From Mucilaginibacter gossypii (lineage in GTDB: Bacteria; Bacteroidota; Bacteroidia; Sphingobacteriales; Sphingobacteriaceae): a stretch of 64,000 bases of DNA. Both the position numbers and the translations under genes were made by a program. The notes beneath the pieces were generated by a model that worked only from the letters and a program-made list of their open reading frames with translations, was not told where the DNA came from and searched no databases. Every line of letters begins with the position of its first letter. Within the stretch, counting starts at the first letter, position 1. Positions 18,978-27,113 of the stretch are shown piece by piece. Location of the stretch: contig NZ_FNCG01000008.1 in the NCBI RefSeq assembly GCF_900100945.1, forward strand, positions 62,001 through 126,000, given 5' to 3'.

Positions 18978-19517
18978 ATGGAACTACAGGGCAACGAATT
19001 TTTATTGAGGGCGTGGCAACCGGGCGATGAAGCATCACTTCAAAAGCATGCGGATAACCCGAAGGTATCGGCTTTTTTGCGCGACAGGTTCCCGTGCCCT
19101 TATACTATGGAGGACGCCCTGTTTTGGGTAAACCTGGCCCAAAATCAGCAACCTTTAACCAACTTTGCCATAGTAGTTAACGGTGAAGCCTGCGGCGGCA
19201 TTGGTGTTGAACTTTTTACCGACGAAAGCCGCATAACCGCCGAAATAGGCTATTGGCTTGGTGAAGAACATTGGGGAAAGGGCTTAGCAACCGAGGCTGT
19301 AAAACTGGTAACCACTTATGCTTTTGAACATTTTTCGCTATTGCGTTTAGAAGCCGGTGTGTATAATAGAAACACGGCATCCATGCGGGTGCTCGAAAAA
19401 GCAGGCTATATTCAGGAGGCCGTACTACGAAGGTCAGTTATTAAAAATGGCGAGGTGATGGATAAATATATGTATGCTATTTTTAAGGATGAACAACTAA
19501 ATTCACAGGATGCCTAA
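18978..19517 (+). CDS. GNAT family N-acetyltransferase (RimJ/RimL-like)
   Basis: The start at 18978 (MELQGNEFLLRAWQPGDEAS) fits the family N terminus; an in-frame start at 18867 would overlap the S9 gene and adds an unrelated 37 residues. The 179-residue product shows the acetyl-CoA loop GYWLGEEHWGKGLATEAVKL and the C-terminal LRLEAGVYNRNTASMRVLE with AGYIQEAVLR, the Acetyltransf_3 pattern. It would acetylate an amine on a protein or small molecule. Its end overlaps the zeta-like kinase gene by 8 bases, so the two are translated together. Confidence 0.82.
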   Translation: MELQGNEFLLRAWQPGDEASLQKHADNPKVSAFLRDRFPCPYTMEDALFWVNLAQNQQPLTNFAIVVNGEACGGIGVELFTDESRITAEIGYWLGEEHWGKGLATEAVKLVTTYAFEHFSLLRLEAGVYNRNTASMRVLEKAGYIQEAVLRRSVIKNGEVMDKYMYAIFKDEQLNSQDA

Positions 19518-20088
19518 TTTGTATATCATAGCAGGTTGTAACGGTTCCGGTAAAACCACGGCAAGCTATACAGTTTTGCCCGAATTGCTTAACTGTAATG
19601 AGTTTGTAAATGCAGATAACATCGCGGCGGGACTATCTCCCTTCAATCCGGAAAGTGTTGCATTCGAAGCCGGCCGGATCATGCTGCAGCGGATTGAAGA
19701 TTTGCTGAACCGGGGAGTTGACTTTGCCTTTGAAACAACGCTTTCAACCCGGAGTTATGTATCCTTGGTTAAAAGAGCTCAGCAAAAAGGATATGAAGTT
19801 ACTTTATTGTTTTTTTGGTTGAGCTCTCCTGAAATGGCAATGGAACGAGTAGCTAAACGAGTGAGTAAAGGAGGCCATAATATCCCTGCCGATGTAATAG
19901 AACGGAGATATTACCGGGGAATAAGAAATTTGGTATCTTTGTATATACCTCTTTGTGATAAATGGGTTGTAATAAATAATATAAATACGGGCTCCCTGGT
20001 GGTGGCAAGAGGTTTCGGGTCGTTAGAAGAAACAATAATAAAATCCGACGTTTGGAAAGTAATTTTAGATCAGGCAAATGACAACTAA
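19510..20088 (+). CDS. zeta-toxin-like P-loop kinase
   Basis: The 192-residue protein begins with YIIAGCNGSGKTTASYTVL (Walker A at residues 9-16), has NADNIAAGLSPFNPESVAFE (the acidic residues of the zeta substrate site) and a FAFETTLSTRSYVSLV segment, followed by an arginine-rich RVAKRVSKGGHNIPADVIERRY. This is the pattern of the zeta-toxin/YbhB-like P-loop family; true zeta toxins phosphorylate UDP-N-acetylglucosamine and block wall synthesis. A 63-residue protein gene overlaps its end by 11 bases and may be the antitoxin. Chromosomal members can also be ordinary kinases, so toxicity is not proven. Confidence 0.75.
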   Translation: MPNLYIIAGCNGSGKTTASYTVLPELLNCNEFVNADNIAAGLSPFNPESVAFEAGRIMLQRIEDLLNRGVDFAFETTLSTRSYVSLVKRAQQKGYEVTLLFFWLSSPEMAMERVAKRVSKGGHNIPADVIERRYYRGIRNLVSLYIPLCDKWVVINNINTGSLVVARGFGSLEETIIKSDVWKVILDQANDN

Positions 20089-20269
20089 AGCACAAAAAAT
20101 GGGCATGGATGAGTTAGAGGCGAAGGTGCTTGAAGGCATGAAGCGGGCGAACCGTAAGCTGGTTGAAACTGCCGCTGCCAACAACGAAAGCCTTATCATT
20201 GGAGATAAAGACGGCAGTTTCAAAGCGGTGCCAGCAAAAGAGCTTTTAAAAACCCTTCCCGCCAAATAG
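20078..20269 (+). CDS. small helical protein, candidate antitoxin of the zeta-like kinase
   Basis: The 63-residue product starts inside the last 11 bases of the kinase gene. It has a long N-terminal amphipathic helix (MDELEAKVLEGMKRANRKLV) and a short C-terminal part with LIIGDKDGSFKAVPAKELL. The overlap means the two proteins are made together. Small helical antitoxins of the epsilon type bind zeta toxins, but epsilon normally precedes zeta and this gene follows. There is no DNA-binding motif. The function is an inference from position. Confidence 0.6.
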   Translation: MTTKAQKMGMDELEAKVLEGMKRANRKLVETAAANNESLIIGDKDGSFKAVPAKELLKTLPAK

Positions 20270-20276
20270 CAATCAC

Positions 20277-20771
20277 TTATAATTCCTTTCTCATTACATA
20301 ATCGTTCATCCAGTATTTACCAATGGCTATATCCTCTTCATAGGCTATGGTAAACCCCATTTTTTCATAGAATGATTTGGCGTTATTGTATCTGTTGACG
20401 TTAAGTTCCAGCGTTTTCTTACCGGCATCTTTAGTTTTTTGGGCTACCTCGTTAATCAATACTTTTCCGTAGCCTTTGCCCTGGGTCTGCGGCAGGCAGT
20501 ATAGCTTGTGCAGCTTATAAACCTCCGGGTTTTCCTCGCGGGCCGAATAGGCTGCAAATGCCACCGGATTGCCTTCTTCCTCCAGTAACAGGTAAGTTTG
20601 CTGATTTTCTTTAACCTGTTTGGTTATTTTCTCTGTCGAGTAAATCTCGCCAAGCATAAAGGATATCTGTTCGCGCTCAAGAATGGGGCTGTAGGTTACC
20701 CACCATGTTTTATCGGCAATATCACGGATAGTTTCCACATCGTTTAAGGTGGCAGTACGTATTGTATACAT
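20277..20771 (-). CDS. GNAT family N-acetyltransferase
   Basis: The start at 20771 (MYTIRTATLNDVETIRDIAD) matches the usual GNAT beginning; a longer in-frame start at 20840 would run into peptidase T and is not used. The 164-residue product shows KLYCLPQTQGKGYGKVLIN (the Q/RxxGxG/A acetyl-CoA loop) and LELNVNRYNNAKSFYEKMGF, typical of Acetyltransf_1. It would acetylate a small molecule or protein. It follows pepT on the minus strand and may share its transcript. Confidence 0.82.
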   Translation of the reverse strand: MYTIRTATLNDVETIRDIADKTWWVTYSPILEREQISFMLGEIYSTEKITKQVKENQQTYLLLEEEGNPVAFAAYSAREENPEVYKLHKLYCLPQTQGKGYGKVLINEVAQKTKDAGKKTLELNVNRYNNAKSFYEKMGFTIAYEEDIAIGKYWMNDYVMRKEL

Positions 20772-20812
20772 CTTCAAATTTAGTTTTGTGTTATTAAGAA
20801 AAGTCGTATGTC

Positions 20813-22063
20813 TTAACTTCTTTCTTCCCAGATCATGCACAGGTGCAAAATGGTTTCAACTGCTTTCTGCATATCCTGAATTGACACCCACTCGTGCCTG
20901 CTGTGAAAAGCATGTTCGCCGGCAAAAATGTTAGGACAAGGCAAGCCCATGAATGAAAGTCGTGAGCCATCGGTACCACCCCGGATACTGCACAATTTGG
21001 CGTTTAAGCCGGTACGGTTAATGGCCTCCATTGCATAATCAACAATTTGTGGGTGCTGGTCAAGCACACCTTTCATATTACGGTATTGCTGGCTCACGGT
21101 AATATCAAACGTAGAACCGGGAAATTTCTTTAATACTTTAGTAGCAGTTTGGCGGATAACCTCTACGTGTTCTGCGAGTTTATTTTCATCAAAATCCCGG
21201 ATAATAAAATCGATAGATGCGGTTTCCACATGGCCTTCTATACCTACGGGATGCACAAATCCCTGCATGCCTTCGGTATGTTCAGGCGAAAGTTCATCAG
21301 GCAGGGCGGCAATAATTTGCCCGGCAATTTTTATAGCGCTTTCCATTTTGCCTTTTGCAAATCCCGGATGGGAGCTTACACCATTAATAGTAAGCCTGGC
21401 CCCATCTGCCGAAAAGGTTTCATTCTCCATATTACCCGCGCTTTCGCCATCCATAGTATAAGCGGCAAAGGCACCCAATTTGGCAATATCCACATGATCT
21501 ACACCATGGCCAACTTCTTCGTCGGGCGTAAACAGGATCCGGATATCGCCATGCTTTATTTCGGGATGGTTGATGAGCTGGTAGCAGGCATCCATTATTT
21601 CGGCCACGCCGGCTTTATTATCGGCGCCGAGCAGCGTGGTGCCGCTGGCTGTAATAACATCGTTACCCAACTGGTTCTTCAGATCGGTATGCTCGGCCAT
21701 GCGGATCACCTGGATGTTATCATCAGGCAATATTAAATCCTGGCCCTGGTAATTTTTATGTACAATTGGTTTTACATCCTTTCCGCTGCAATCGGGCGCG
21801 GTATCCATATGCGAGCAAAAGCAAATTACGGGTACCGTTTTATCAGTATTTGACGGAATTGTAGCATAAACATAACCGTACTCATCCAAATGCGCATCGG
21901 TTATACCCATAACCAGCAGTTCATCAACCAGCAGCCGACCAAGATCTTTTTGCTTTTCTGTTGATGGAAATGAAACCGAAGAGGGGTCTGATTGCGTGTC
22001 AACGGTAACATAACGCAAGAAGCGTTCGGCTACTGTGAACTTAATGAATGAGCTGAAATTCAT
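20813..22063 (-). CDS. pepT: peptidase T (tripeptide aminopeptidase), M20 family
   Basis: The 416-residue protein carries the M20 metal-site blocks: FCSHMDTAPDCSGKD (His and Asp), TTLLGADNKAGVAEIM (bridging Asp), FTPDEEVGHGVDHVD (catalytic Glu pair), YTMDGESAG and, at the end, GEHAFHSRHEWVSIQDM (last His). Length and order fit PepT, which removes the N-terminal residue of tripeptides in the cytosol using two zinc ions. The GNAT gene follows 41 bases downstream on the same strand. A barrel protein gene diverges upstream. Confidence 0.93.
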   Translation of the reverse strand: MNFSSFIKFTVAERFLRYVTVDTQSDPSSVSFPSTEKQKDLGRLLVDELLVMGITDAHLDEYGYVYATIPSNTDKTVPVICFCSHMDTAPDCSGKDVKPIVHKNYQGQDLILPDDNIQVIRMAEHTDLKNQLGNDVITASGTTLLGADNKAGVAEIMDACYQLINHPEIKHGDIRILFTPDEEVGHGVDHVDIAKLGAFAAYTMDGESAGNMENETFSADGARLTINGVSSHPGFAKGKMESAIKIAGQIIAALPDELSPEHTEGMQGFVHPVGIEGHVETASIDFIIRDFDENKLAEHVEVIRQTATKVLKKFPGSTFDITVSQQYRNMKGVLDQHPQIVDYAMEAINRTGLNAKLCSIRGGTDGSRLSFMGLPCPNIFAGEHAFHSRHEWVSIQDMQKAVETILHLCMIWEERS

Positions 22064-22141
22064 ATAAAGCTTTTATATTAGTGAAAATTTAGGCGGCGGT
22101 TAATACCATCTCCAATTGTAAATATTGATTAAAATTATACA

Positions 22142-22879
22142 TTGAAAAAATATTTTCTGCTTTTTGTTTTGGCTTGCGCCTCATTTATGGCTAAAGCCCA
22201 AAGCGGGTTTAACTATTATGAATGGGGTGTTGGTTTTGGCGCAAGCTATGGCCGTGGCTTTGACGATCTTAACCGTCAGGTTTGGCACCCGGGGGGGGGG
22301 CTTAACCTGACTTATAATTACAGCCCCTATGTACCAATGAGCCTCGAATTTCAGTTTGGTACGCTTGAAGGCGGTGGCCGTACACCAGATAAGGATCAGT
22401 TTGGCCGCTATTCAAAAAATAATTATAAGGCCCTGGTACTTCACGCCGATTTACAGTTAGGTGAAATAATTGACTACGATAACAGCGGTTTTTTAAATGT
22501 TATAAAAAATTTTTACGGAGGTGCCGGAATTGGCGCTATATCCAACAGCATGAAGGATATTCAGCGCACCAACCTATATCTTTTTAATGGTCCGGATACC
22601 TATGTGTTTCCCGGAAAAAGTAAAAGCGTTAATTTGATGGTTCCCTTGCGCTTTGGTTATGAATTTAAAATTTACGATGATTATGACCAGGTAGGTTATA
22701 CCATAACGCTCGGTTATCAGCATAGTTATACTTTTGGCGAGGGATTAGATGGATATAATGATAATACACAAAAATTTAAAAATAACGCACCAGACCAATT
22801 TGCCATGTTTACAATAGGTTTTAAATATAACTTTGGCAATACAGTATCCTACACCAAATTGGTCAGAAATTTCAGGTAA
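22142..22879 (+). CDS. outer-membrane beta-barrel protein with an internal G10 tract
   Basis: The start codon is TTG, followed by a signal peptide (KKYFLLFVLACASFMAKAQ). The 245-residue product has alternating hydrophobic strands rich in Gly and aromatic residues (WGVGFGASYGRGF, LNLTYNYSPYVPMSLEFQFG, AMFTIGFKYNFG) and is expected to be a small barrel in the outer membrane. Codons 50-53 contain ten consecutive G bases (22291-22300), encoding Pro-Gly-Gly-Gly. A change of one G would shift the frame right after the signal peptide. Its stop overlaps the start of the MmcQ/YjbR gene by one base. The function is unknown. Confidence 0.75.
   Translation: MKKYFLLFVLACASFMAKAQSGFNYYEWGVGFGASYGRGFDDLNRQVWHPGGGLNLTYNYSPYVPMSLEFQFGTLEGGGRTPDKDQFGRYSKNNYKALVLHADLQLGEIIDYDNSGFLNVIKNFYGGAGIGAISNSMKDIQRTNLYLFNGPDTYVFPGKSKSVNLMVPLRFGYEFKIYDDYDQVGYTITLGYQHSYTFGEGLDGYNDNTQKFKNNAPDQFAMFTIGFKYNFGNTVSYTKLVRNFR
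22291..22300 (+). repeat. poly-G tract (G10) inside a coding sequence
   Basis: Ten G bases in a row, preceded by CCC, lie at codons 50-53 of the barrel gene. Tracts of this length are prone to strand slippage. Confidence 0.85.
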
Positions 22880-23244
22880 TGAACATAGAAGAACTGCGCG
22901 ACTATTGTTTGCAAAAACCGGGTGCGACCGAAGGTTTCCCTTTTGGTGCGGATACACTGGTTTTTAAAATTGCCGAAAAGATATTTCTGTTAACCGGTTT
23001 ACAAACCGGCGACAGGTTCAATGTTAAATGCGACCCTGAATGGGCTGTTGAACTCCGCGAACGCTACCCCGAAGTGCAGCCTGGCTACCACATGAACAAA
23101 AAAATGTGGAACACTGTGCAAATGAACGGCGCTCTTACCCGTAAACAAATCTGCGAAATGATTGACCACTCATATAATGAAGTGGTTAAAAGTTTACCCA
23201 AAAAGGTGCAGGCTGAGATAGCAGAATTACAAGCAAAAGCATAA
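22879..23244 (+). CDS. MmcQ/YjbR family protein
   Basis: The 121-residue product follows the YjbR pattern: YCLQKPGATEGFPFGADTLV, FKIAEKIFLLTG, VKCDPEWAVELRERYPEVQP and GYHMNKKMWNTVQMNG, with the CyaY-like alpha/beta fold used by this DNA-binding-like family. Its biochemical role is not established. It overlaps the barrel gene by one base (stop and start share the A), which indicates translational coupling. A gap of 16 bases separates it from the RraB-like gene. Confidence 0.85.
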   Translation: MNIEELRDYCLQKPGATEGFPFGADTLVFKIAEKIFLLTGLQTGDRFNVKCDPEWAVELRERYPEVQPGYHMNKKMWNTVQMNGALTRKQICEMIDHSYNEVVKSLPKKVQAEIAELQAKA

Positions 23245-23260
23245 CATCATTTTTATCACC

Positions 23261-23662
23261 GTGGGATTATTCAGTTTTTTCGGTAAAAAGGATAACGGAC
23301 AATTTGTATCGGCAGAGGCATTCAGTGAAAAATCGACAATACAGCTTAACATGTTGCCGGTACTTATGGAAAAACTAAGGGCGTTAAATGTTGACGAAGA
23401 CAGGGAACTGATGCTTGAGTTTTTCTTTTACACCAATACCTATCAAAAGTCTGGGGCATTTGCGCAGGAATTATCCAATTTGAACTACCAGGTAAAATAT
23501 GGCGTTTCTGAAGGGGATAAAAATCTATTCATTATTACCGGCTGGTCTGCTAAGGTAAAAATGCAAGATGCAGTTGTAGCTTCATGGATTAGCCAGATGT
23601 GTAGCCTTGGTTATAAATTTGATTGTGAGTTCGACGGCTGGGGTACCACACCCGATCAGTAA
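23261..23662 (+). CDS. RraB-like ribonuclease E inhibitor domain protein
   Basis: The start is GTG. The 133-residue product has a body resembling RraB (PF06877): DEDRELMLEFFFYTNTYQKS, FAQELSNLNYQVKYGV and IITGWSAKVKMQDAVVASW, with the acidic end DCEFDGWGTTPDQ. In E. coli RraB binds RNase E and slows RNA decay. Bacteroidota members are usually described only by the domain, and the target here is unknown. It lies 16 bases after the YjbR-like gene on the same strand, so it probably belongs to the same transcript. Confidence 0.65.
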   Translation: MGLFSFFGKKDNGQFVSAEAFSEKSTIQLNMLPVLMEKLRALNVDEDRELMLEFFFYTNTYQKSGAFAQELSNLNYQVKYGVSEGDKNLFIITGWSAKVKMQDAVVASWISQMCSLGYKFDCEFDGWGTTPDQ

Positions 23663-23725
23663 TATTATTGTGTGCCGCACATCTAATTGGCATTCTTAAA
23701 CTATATTTGAGCAACGTATTTGCTT

Positions 23726-25471
23726 ATGAAGATAGTTTTCGCTGCCCTTATTGCCTGTTCCATTGCCTTATCTGCCCAAGCCCAGCTTACACCGTTTGAG
23801 TTAAGTAAGGATAAAAATTATACCGCCACCTACGCCCAGGTAATTGATTACTATCAAAAGTTAAATAAGCTGTATCCGCAGCAAATGAAACTTATCAACT
23901 ATGGCACAACCGATGTGGGTAAACCCTTAACACTTGTAGTGCTTTCAAAAGATAAAATATTTGATCCCGCGGTTATTAAAAAGCAAAATAAAAGGGTATT
24001 GCTCATCAATAACGGCATCCACCCTGGCGAGCCGGAAGGTATCGATGCCAGTATGATGCTGGTGCGTGATCTGCTTAAAAATAATACCCTGCCAAAAGAT
24101 GTGGTGATATGCCTGATTGCACTTTATAATATTGACGGCAATCTTAACCGTGGCCTGAGCCGTGTAAGTCAGAACGGTCCATCGGCTTACGGCTTTAGGG
24201 GTAATTATCGCAATCTTGATTTAAACCGCGATTTTATTAAGGCCGATAGCCGCAATGCTTTAGCCTTTACACAGATCCTCACTACCTGGAAGCCCGAAAT
24301 CTTTTTAGATAATCACACCAGCGATGGCGCCGACTATCAATATGTGATGACGCTCATTGAAACTCAAAAGGAAAAGCAAAATCCCATCCTGGCCGATTAT
24401 ACCACCGAAACACTTACGCCGTACCTGTACAGCAAAATGAAAAAGAGCGGCTATGAAATGATACCTTATGGCGCTGGAGAAGAGGGCTTACCCGATTCTG
24501 GCATTGTTAGTTTTTTGGAAACCCCTCGCTTTGCTACCGGTTTTACTGCCCAGCATAACATCATCAGCTATATTACCGAAACGCACATGCTGAAGCCTTT
24601 TGACAAGCGTGTATACGCAACTTATGATTTTATGCAGCACCTTATTGAAATTAACCAGCGCGATGCGAAACTGATAGGAGAACTGAAGCGTAAAGCCGAT
24701 GAACAGGTAACCAGCCAAAAAACTTTTGCATTGAGCTGGGCGGTTGATAAAAGTAAGGTTGATACCATCACCTTTAAAGGTTATGAGGCAGGCTATAAAA
24801 CCAGCGGAGTGAGCGGATTGCCAAGACTATATTATGATCGTGATAAGCCATACACTAAAACCATCAAATATTTTAACACCTATAAAGTTACCGCCACTGC
24901 CGATAAACCGGTAGCTTACGTAATTCCGCAGGCATGGGGTAAGGTGGTTGATCTGTTTAAGCTGAATGGGGTGCAAATGAAACAACTGGCACATGACACC
25001 ACGCTTAACCTGCAAATGTATTATATAGCCGATCTGAAAACACCGGCCCGGCCATTTGAGGGCCATTATCTGCATACCGGCGTAAAACTTAACCCGGTGG
25101 ATATGCCTGTTAAATTTTATACCGGCGATTATGTAGTATATACTAATCAACCAATAAACCGTTATATCGTGGAAACGCTGGAACCGCAGGGTGTCGACTC
25201 GTTTTTTGCGTGGAACTTTTTTGATTCGGTGCTGGGCGAAAAAGAATATTTTTCGGACTATGTTTTTGAAGATATAGCCGCCGATCTGCTAAAAAAGGAT
25301 CCATCTATTAGACAAAAACTGGACGATGCCAAAGCGAAAGACCCACAGCTGGCCAATAATGCTGGTGCGCAATTGTTCTTTGTTTACCGCAATTCGCCTT
25401 ACTTTGAAAAAACTTTTATGCGCTACCCGGTAGGCAGACTATTAACTAATACCAAACTCGACCTTAAATAA
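23726..25471 (+). CDS. exported M14 family zinc carboxypeptidase
   Basis: The ATG at 23726 gives a signal peptide (MKIVFAALIACSIALSAQA); a TTG two codons earlier is also open. The 581-residue protein carries M14 zinc residues in INNGIHPGEPEGIDA (His and Glu, about residues 98-101) and DNHTSDGADYQ (His about 195), and a catalytic-type Glu in YITETHML (about 285). A long C-terminal beta-rich part follows. It would remove C-terminal residues from peptides in the periplasm. The rhomboid gene begins at the base after its stop, so the two probably share a transcript. Confidence 0.87.
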   Translation: MKIVFAALIACSIALSAQAQLTPFELSKDKNYTATYAQVIDYYQKLNKLYPQQMKLINYGTTDVGKPLTLVVLSKDKIFDPAVIKKQNKRVLLINNGIHPGEPEGIDASMMLVRDLLKNNTLPKDVVICLIALYNIDGNLNRGLSRVSQNGPSAYGFRGNYRNLDLNRDFIKADSRNALAFTQILTTWKPEIFLDNHTSDGADYQYVMTLIETQKEKQNPILADYTTETLTPYLYSKMKKSGYEMIPYGAGEEGLPDSGIVSFLETPRFATGFTAQHNIISYITETHMLKPFDKRVYATYDFMQHLIEINQRDAKLIGELKRKADEQVTSQKTFALSWAVDKSKVDTITFKGYEAGYKTSGVSGLPRLYYDRDKPYTKTIKYFNTYKVTATADKPVAYVIPQAWGKVVDLFKLNGVQMKQLAHDTTLNLQMYYIADLKTPARPFEGHYLHTGVKLNPVDMPVKFYTGDYVVYTNQPINRYIVETLEPQGVDSFFAWNFFDSVLGEKEYFSDYVFEDIAADLLKKDPSIRQKLDDAKAKDPQLANNAGAQLFFVYRNSPYFEKTFMRYPVGRLLTNTKLDLK

Positions 25472-26101
25472 ATGGAATATTTACAAACGGCCCCAGTGGC
25501 CTGTGCTATTTTCGTAATAACAATTATTACTTCGCTTTTAGCTTTTTCAAACAATAACCTTTATGGCCGTATGATGCTGCATCCTTACACCGTTTCGCGG
25601 GGAAAGGATATTCATACCATCATCACCAGCGGGCTTATTCACCGCGACTGGATGCATTTGTTTTTTAACATGCTGTCATTTTATTTTTTTGCGTTTGGGC
25701 TTGAACCGTTATTGGGTCACGTTCAGTTTGCCATATTGTATACCGTAAGCTTGATTTTGAGCGATATGCCTACTGTGCTTAAACACAAAGATCATTACAG
25801 TTATTACAGCCTTGGGGCTTCAGGAGCGGTAAGTGCGGTTATTTTTAGCGCCATATTATACAACCCTCTTGCTCAAATGATGATATTGCCGATACCTATT
25901 CCTATCCCGGCAGTAATATTTGGCGTGTTATATTTAGTGTATTGCCACTTCGCGTCGAAATATTCACGTGATCAAATTAACCACGACGCCCACTTTTATG
26001 GTGCACTGAGTGGTTTAATGATCACCATTATATTTCACCACGAAATTTTACCTGATTTTTGGCAGCAGATTACAATGGCAGTTTCAAATCTTGGCCATTA
26101 A
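25472..26101 (+). CDS. rhomboid family intramembrane serine protease
   Basis: The 209-residue protein has six hydrophobic helices. The catalytic Ser is in SLGASGAVSA (GASG, about residue 118) and the catalytic His in HDAHFYGALSG (about 174). The loop motif HRDWMHLFFNMLSFYFFAFG is also typical. Rhomboids cut membrane proteins within or next to a helix. The gene follows the M14 peptidase with no gap. Its last 32 bases overlap the 3' end of the convergent gene at 26070-27059. Confidence 0.9.
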   Translation: MEYLQTAPVACAIFVITIITSLLAFSNNNLYGRMMLHPYTVSRGKDIHTIITSGLIHRDWMHLFFNMLSFYFFAFGLEPLLGHVQFAILYTVSLILSDMPTVLKHKDHYSYYSLGASGAVSAVIFSAILYNPLAQMMILPIPIPIPAVIFGVLYLVYCHFASKYSRDQINHDAHFYGALSGLMITIIFHHEILPDFWQQITMAVSNLGH

Positions 26102-27059
26102 TAAACTCCCCATCGGCATTAAATAGAAAGCTTATAGGTTTTTCGGGGTTCTTGATGATCTCTAACAGCAGGAACCCCCAATTTTTCCAAAAGTTTTCCA
26201 GTACCTGCCCATAGGTTTTGTTCATCCAGTCATCAAATAGCGGCTTGCTGCTTGTGCCACGCAGGGGCAGGGCTTCTACGGAAATGGTATCGCCTATATT
26301 GAAAATATCATACTCAGGCAGGCGGTTAAACAAATAAGCCGAGTAAAAGAAGCGGGCGTTTAACTCTTCAAACTGAATGGGGTGTAGGACATGATCTGCA
26401 ATTTTATCTAAAGCTTCTTTATGATAGCGGGCGTTGGCACCGTTATCCTGCAGGCAAAGTATCAGGCCAAAATCTTTTATCCTCAATGAAAAGGTAAGCG
26501 TATTGATTTCATCGCGGTAGCCAAAAACGTTTTCAGCATTATCAACCTTAAACAATACCAGGCTATACGGCTTAAAACCATCAAACTCAACCGGCAGATT
26601 GAGGCTTTGCAGCATCATGTGCAAGTTGTTAAACTTGTGGATGATAGATTGCGAAACATTAAACTCTTCGCCCTGCGAGTGCTGGAGTTTGATGCCGGCC
26701 TGGATCTCATTAAAAATAATTCCGTACAGCAATTTGCCCGCCCACAGAAACAGTTTATCCTCATCAAGCGCCTTTACAGCTTCGTAACCGGTCTCAAAAG
26801 CAGCAGCAATTTCGTTTTCGAGCGGTTCAAGATAGCGTTCGTTAACTTCGGCTGTGCAGGGGAGTTTTAGGTCTTTGTAAGTCGCCATGCTTTCGTCGAG
26901 CAACTTAAAAGGCTTATCTTCCAGCTCATAACGGCTCATGAGCCATTGCGGAAATACCTGGATCTGTTCCTCGGGCGAATTAAGGTTTTGCCCTGTAAGG
27001 AAACATTTATTGTTGCTGAAATTGAAATTAGTGAACGGTGAATAAATTTGTGCCGGCAT
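26070..27059 (-). CDS. conserved hypothetical protein
   Basis: The start at 27059 (MPAQIYSPFTNFNFSNNKCF) drops six residues of a longer frame. The 329-residue cytosolic protein has an N-terminal segment with FLTGQNL and QVFPQWLMSRYELEDKPF, followed by a helical middle (KLFLWAGKLLYGIIFNEIQA) and LRIKDFGLILCLQDNGANA near the centre. There is no signal peptide or catalytic motif that I recognise. It may belong to a Bacteroidota family of unknown function. It overlaps the rhomboid gene tail to tail by 32 bases and diverges from the dipeptide epimerase. Confidence 0.7.
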   Translation of the reverse strand: MPAQIYSPFTNFNFSNNKCFLTGQNLNSPEEQIQVFPQWLMSRYELEDKPFKLLDESMATYKDLKLPCTAEVNERYLEPLENEIAAAFETGYEAVKALDEDKLFLWAGKLLYGIIFNEIQAGIKLQHSQGEEFNVSQSIIHKFNNLHMMLQSLNLPVEFDGFKPYSLVLFKVDNAENVFGYRDEINTLTFSLRIKDFGLILCLQDNGANARYHKEALDKIADHVLHPIQFEELNARFFYSAYLFNRLPEYDIFNIGDTISVEALPLRGTSSKPLFDDWMNKTYGQVLENFWKNWGFLLLEIIKNPEKPISFLFNADGEFINGQDLKLPL

Positions 27060-27096
27060 GGCCGCAAAGATAAGCACGATTTTCGTACTAAAATTT

Positions 27097-27104
27097 TAGC
27101 TTTG
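27097..27104 (+). promoter_or_regulatory. candidate -7 box for the dipeptide epimerase
   Basis: TAGCTTTG is a perfect TAnnTTTG match and lies 9 bases before the ATG at 27114, in the divergent gap. A clear -33 is not visible. Confidence 0.4.
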
Positions 27105-27113
27105 GTTTTTAAC

